Shown here piece by piece: positions 59,429 to 64,000 of a DNA stretch of 64,000 nucleotides. The DNA is from Albula goreensis (Eukaryota > Chordata > Actinopteri > Albuliformes > Albulidae). Every line of letters begins with the position of its first letter. Position 1 is the first letter of the stretch. The position numbers were made by a program, and so were the translations under genes. Under the pieces are notes generated by a model. The model was not told the origin of the DNA. It saw only the letters and a list, made by a program, of their open reading frames with translations, and did not search any database. The DNA lies in NCBI GenBank assembly GCA_022829145.1, contig CM040746.1:12088184-12152183 (forward strand), in the 5' to 3' direction.

Positions 59429-60841
59429 CTGTGGAAACACAATCAGGGTTGTGTCAGCTCATGTCAATGCTGTGGGCTCATGCTTCGTGGCACTGGCTGC
59501 TCTGCTTGTCTCGCAAAATGGTACTCACTTCAGTCAAGGTGAAAGTGATCAACCTTAAGCTATTCATCGTGCCAGGCTCCATTCAGTTGGCTGAACCCAC
59601 TAGGCCCGGGTAAAGTCTTTGGTTACCAGACGTGCTCTGGTGGTAACCCCCTTTGTCTGTGAACTCTCCAAGGATTACCATACCTCCTTAGTTTATTCCA
59701 ACTGACCTTTGCATCTTCAGTCCGTGGGCTGAGAGAACATCCAGGAATATAAACAGAATGTACTTTCAAAGGCTAACTTCCAAAGACAGTTTCCATGGCA
59801 ACTAATGTGGTCGATGGGAAGTGTAAGAGGCATCCTTCCTCCATAATGCAGACAGCATTACAGCATTTTAGCCACGGTTTTAACAAAGCTTCCCCTACAT
59901 CTGTCTGGCCCCTACCAATGCCTTACACTTCAGCCTGATGGAAAATTACTGTATATGGACTGTATATGACGGTAAAAGATCTTTGAATCAGCCAGCTGTC
60001 ATTCCGCATTTGATTGACAGACAACACTAAACAGAAGTTAGAGCCGGGAAATTAGGGTTCAAATTACATTGCATTTGTGCTGTTAAAACTGTCTGCTGTT
60101 TTGTTCATGGCTAACAGGCACCTAAGATTATGATTCTAAGTCCATCAAATCAATCCATTATGGCATTTTGAGTTAATCTCATTGTGGCTGCTGCAGACAG
60201 GGTCCCGTTATAGTAGTCTCATTAAACCTTGTTTCCAGGTGATCAAGATAGAGGGAGTCTCTCATCAAAATGTAGCAAAGCAGAATACATCGGTGGAAAC
60301 TGTGTCTGTTCAGAGTGAGAGGGATTTCAATGACAGCACAGTCAGAGTAAACGTTTTTGTTGTCGTTTTTGAGTCTGACTGACTCAGAGGCCAGATCAGT
60401 ATTAAACAGCACTGAGAAATTATGACTCTGCTAAAACCCAAATTAAAGAGAGCTGAAAATATGAAATTTCAGATCAGTGATGTAGTTTCCAACAGGTTAT
60501 GTAACATGCATTTGCAAGTGGTCCATAATTTGTAAAACCTACCTTTATAGTCAAAATGGAGAATGGTAGTAACACGTAACGTCACTTAGAAGTGAAATTA
60601 AAACTTTTCAAGTCATGGTTTTCTTTAATCCTCAATTTCAAATGCTCTATGGCAGTTTCAGTTTCAATGCTGTAATTCCATCTGTCAGTTCAGGAGGGCT
60701 CAGATTAACATGAGCTGCAATGTGTGCTGGCAGGCTTCAGTCTTTCTTTTCATGCTGCAGTTCAGCAGTGGATCTGTGCAGCCACTGTGCCACACAGCAG
60801 CATGTGTTTCCAAGCCAGGCAGACTGCCGATTCCCAATCAA

Positions 60842-60858
60842 CCAGAGGGGGCGCCAGT
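60842..60858 (+). promoter_or_regulatory. weak CTCF-like motif
   Basis: ACCAGAGGGGGCGCCAG resembles the CTCF core but lacks one base of the left half. Low confidence without binding data. Confidence 0.2.
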
Positions 60859-62488
60859 GAGCAATGAGGCAGAAACCACCTTAGTATTGCTGTCTATGCA
60901 CACGCTGATCCTTGACCAGTCTGACACAGTAGTGTTTACCGAAAATGACTGTTTATACATTAAGCTTGTCAGAATAAAATTAATTGAATCCTTACAATTA
61001 AATAGATTCTTACTATACAGCACTCAAAACATTGAAACTTAAAAAAGAAGCCCAACAAGAGAACAAGAGGAAGCATTCTCTGCTGCAACTCAGTGCAAGA
61101 CTCCCTTCCACCTTGCAGATTTACAATGCTCAGCCAAAAGGAACTCTATTTCGGGCTCGGGACTCAACCAACCAGGGGAATTGCTCAGCCGAAACAATCA
61201 TCACCTCAACAAATCAAACAAATTGTTGACTGTAGACAAGGAGGCTAAATACAAGGTGATAATGTAATTTCAGTAATCAAACACATTTTAAATACTTTTG
61301 TGGTTTGCACATTCAGAACAGGGGTCACCGATTTGACACATGAGGTTGACCTGGGTCACAACATGCATGTGACAAGAATAACAAATGATCAAACTATTAA
61401 CATTAAACAATGCACTATTTACAAGCACTGTTACTAGTAAAATGAATGCTGCACAAGTTTTAGTGTCCGTGCAGCTGTTTTGTCATATGTTAAAAGAATT
61501 CTCATTCTATTTTTGGTATCAGATTACATCCAACAAGGGATGGGTCACAGTAAGTGTGTTTGCTCATTAAGTGGATTGCTGGCCCATTACATTACGGAAC
61601 CACTGGTGTAGGGTATTGCTGCCCATCTGAGTGCGACTAAGGACGAAAAGAAATCTAAGGACTACGCCGGGAAGAACGACAGCAGGAAGTGAATCTAATT
61701 AGAGATTTGGGGAGATTAGATTGATGCACCACACATGTTTGGCCATGTGATTGGGCAGGGAGCATGCAGAGGCTGGTGGAAGGAGGGCTGGGTCAGAATA
61801 CCTACGGTTTGATATTGTAACACTGAGCAGTACTGCAGTTAAAAGGGGCCACATTTAGGAAATTCAGCTACGGATGGTGAAATCTAAGCAATAGGGGTGT
61901 GAACAATGACACTATTTGCTGGTTTATCAGTAAATGGCTGTTTTAATTTTTGACCTTCAGATATTTAATAGATTGTAGATAGTGTCAGTATCAGACAGTT
62001 GGCCAAGGTGTAAAGCTGGGCCTATAGGCTGAGAAATTTCTTTTTTAGAAAATTAATTTTCTCACTAATATCCTGGATCATTAACCATTAGCATCTGAGG
62101 CAGGATGCTAGCTAGAATTTACATCCTTATGCTTCATAATGTTTAACACAACGGAGTAGAATTTTGCTTCACTGCTCTCCCACTTCTAATTTGTATTATC
62201 ATCAAAATACCTCTTACATTTAACATGTGTAATTAATTTTTAATTAAGAGGCAACTGAACTAAAATGAACCAAAAAAATACTGAGCTTTTTCTTCACGTT
62301 TGCTTTTGCAAGCAGCAATGTTTTTGTAACATCGATATATGACTTCAGAACAGCCATCTTCGAATGCTCAGAAGGGGATTTAAATTTGTCATATCAGCAA
62401 GTAAGCAGGAAGTGGAATCCAGTTAGAACCCTTGAGGGCTGCCATGGTGCCACCCTGCCAGTCTCCAGAGGGAAATCCCTTCATGGTA

Positions 62489-62617
62489 CCATCACAAAGG
62501 CAGAGGGCCAATGGCCTCTCAGATCCAACAACCATCACAAAGGCAGAGGGCCAATGGCAACTCAGATCCAGCAGCCATCACAAAGGCAGAGGGCCAATGG
62601 CCTCTTCATGACTGGCA
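62489..62617. repeat. 43-bp tandem repeat, three copies
   Basis: CCATCACAAAGGCAGAGGGC recurs at 62,489, 62,532 and 62,575, a constant 43-bp spacing with few differences. A fourth partial start (GGCATCACAAAAGCA) follows at about 62,615. Confidence 0.9.
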
Positions 62618-64000
62618 TCACAAAAGCAAGCTCACATCACTCCTACTTCTCTCTTACAATATGAAATGTGCAGATTTCCAATGCAATTGAACTTTGCTCT
62701 CATAAGCTATTTTTAGCATGTAGATAATTACATTCATATACCCATATACTAATGGTCTCTCACAGTACATTTTATTTTAATAGGGAGATGTTATGAGGTA
62801 AGCTGAGACTAGTGAAAACACATAGAATAATGACAACATAGTGAAGGTTTCAGTTATGGGACATTGATCAAAACACTACATTCTGGCCAATTTTATATTA
62901 AATCACAGGATAGTACAGTAACAGTAAGGTACACAACACCACTGGTAATTGTAGAACATTTTTCCCTTTTTCTTCTGTTTTGGGTTTGGCATTTTATTAT
63001 GCTCCTTGCTACTGCTGTGCCACCCACAGCCACACATAGGCCAAACTACTCTGCAGCATTACACACTCTTTTGATGGACTGACTCACAGAAGAGTGACTA
63101 TCTCCGGCAGCACAAGCAAGAAGGCTTACTATAGCAGAGCTGACACTAACTGGAGCAAGGACACGTCTCTCACTTACAGCAACAGATAACCTGTAGGTGC
63201 TTGGTGAATAGTAAATAGATGCTTATATAAATGTAACCATAGGAAGCTTGGTCAACCCTATATTCATTGGACTATAGGTGTCTTATACTGGGGCACTATG
63301 TATGCTGGCATATGCACAGATATGTTTATCATTACAACCCATAGACCCCCCTCTTAAGGTGCAAGTATAAAGATTTAGTAAACAGTGACAAATATAAAAA
63401 CATGAATATGCATCTCATACTGGACAACTGGGACATGTAGACAAAATCCCTGTTAGAGGAAAACTAATTTGCTTGTCATGGAAATACAGTGTCTGTCATG
63501 CCAATCAGAGGCTTCTGTTTAGCTTTGGAAATAAATTATCCCTGGCCATGGTGCAGACAGCTGCATCAGTGTCTGCTCTACAACGCCTGCATTTCCCACA
63601 ACAGATTTGTCATGGCTGAGACCGAAAAGAGGCAGCGCACCAGTCATGTGATCGAGGCTCCAGGGATGTAGGGCGGTAATGTAGACCAGAGCACGCACAT
63701 CACCTCTTGCGGAAGACAATCCAGCTCAAGGGCACACTGGCAGGGAGAGTTCAATGTGGGACAGCGATGTGGCACACTCACCCCTACATTCCTAAGTTCT
63801 TTTTCTGTCAGCTTTCAACAGAGATATTTCATGTGCGTACTGACCAGGGACGCTTTGTCCTGGATCCTGAGATGCTACTTATTTATAAAACAGGCACTGC
63901 CCAATGAACTTGAACAATTGCTACAGCTAATAAACCCACATGCTGAAGTGAAATACTTTCAGTGCTGGTGAGCAGATGGAACTGATGTTTATGAAAGAAA

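Larger units (their letters stand above)
59429..64000. other. slc4a10 upstream intron, open at the window end
   Basis: No exon encoding the expected MEIK...MEPLLPT start was recognised. It holds a CTCF-like site (60,842-60,858) and a 43-bp tandem repeat (62,489-62,617). The rest looks like ordinary intronic DNA. Confidence 0.6.

Noticed and set aside
59570-59612. Possible first coding exon with CAT near GGCTCCATTC
   Set aside because: The frame does not give the MEPLLPT-like sequence and no matching donor to E1 is present.
62386-62664. 92-codon plus-strand frame
   Set aside because: It covers the 43-bp tandem repeat and the translation changes frame between units, so it is not protein-coding.

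Overview
The window is animal nuclear DNA, most likely from a ray-finned fish. It is AT-rich, intron-dominated and full of dinucleotide microsatellites. It carries three diverged copies of one tRNA-derived SINE, a SINE 3' tail of a kind common in fish, an old Ty3/Gypsy reverse-transcriptase fragment and decayed pogo/Tigger-like DNA transposons. There is no operon structure, CRISPR array, rRNA gene or intact tRNA gene. The species call is inference; no search could be run.

One gene is clearly supported. It is slc4a10 (NBCn2/NCBE, an electroneutral Na+-coupled bicarbonate transporter) on the minus strand, spread over positions 59,428 down to 21,823. I placed 23 coding exons (E1 to E23 in transcript order) by translation and by matching splice phases. 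E1-E21 join without a phase conflict into 1,001 codons: the cytoplasmic N-terminal domain (E1-E10), the membrane domain (E11-E21) and the start of the C-terminal tail. The first coding exon, with the start codon and promoter, is not in the window and should lie beyond 64,000. Membership in SLC4A10 rather than SLC4A8 or SLC4A7 rests on the linker in E6, the KKKKLEDAE / EEQS tail and the last exon ([15 protein letters not shown]).

Layout: 1-21,490 is gene-poor DNA downstream of slc4a10, with a CpG-dense patch (1.5-1.8 kb), a conserved-element-like stretch (6.6-7.4 kb), long TA, CATA and CA arrays, a perfect inverted repeat at 8.15 kb and the Gypsy fragment at 13.7-14.0 kb. 21,490-59,428 is the gene, with transposon remnants and minisatellites in its introns. 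59,429-64,000 is upstream intron with no recognised exon.

The most unusual pattern is at the 5' splice sites. The donor region of E21 is duplicated inside its own intron within a TG/CA array. The donor region of E22 appears to be the seed of a 41-bp minisatellite of roughly 28 units, each carrying GTGAGT. A 33-bp minisatellite starts about 20-50 bases inside the E5 donor. E22 also shows a one-base frame conflict with E23, so the C-terminus is either a real variant or a sequence error. The E15/E16 intron uses a GC donor, and its removal recreates a donor-like junction. A CpG-rich patch at 58.2-58.4 kb, with a Kozak ATG followed by splice donors, is a candidate internal promoter.
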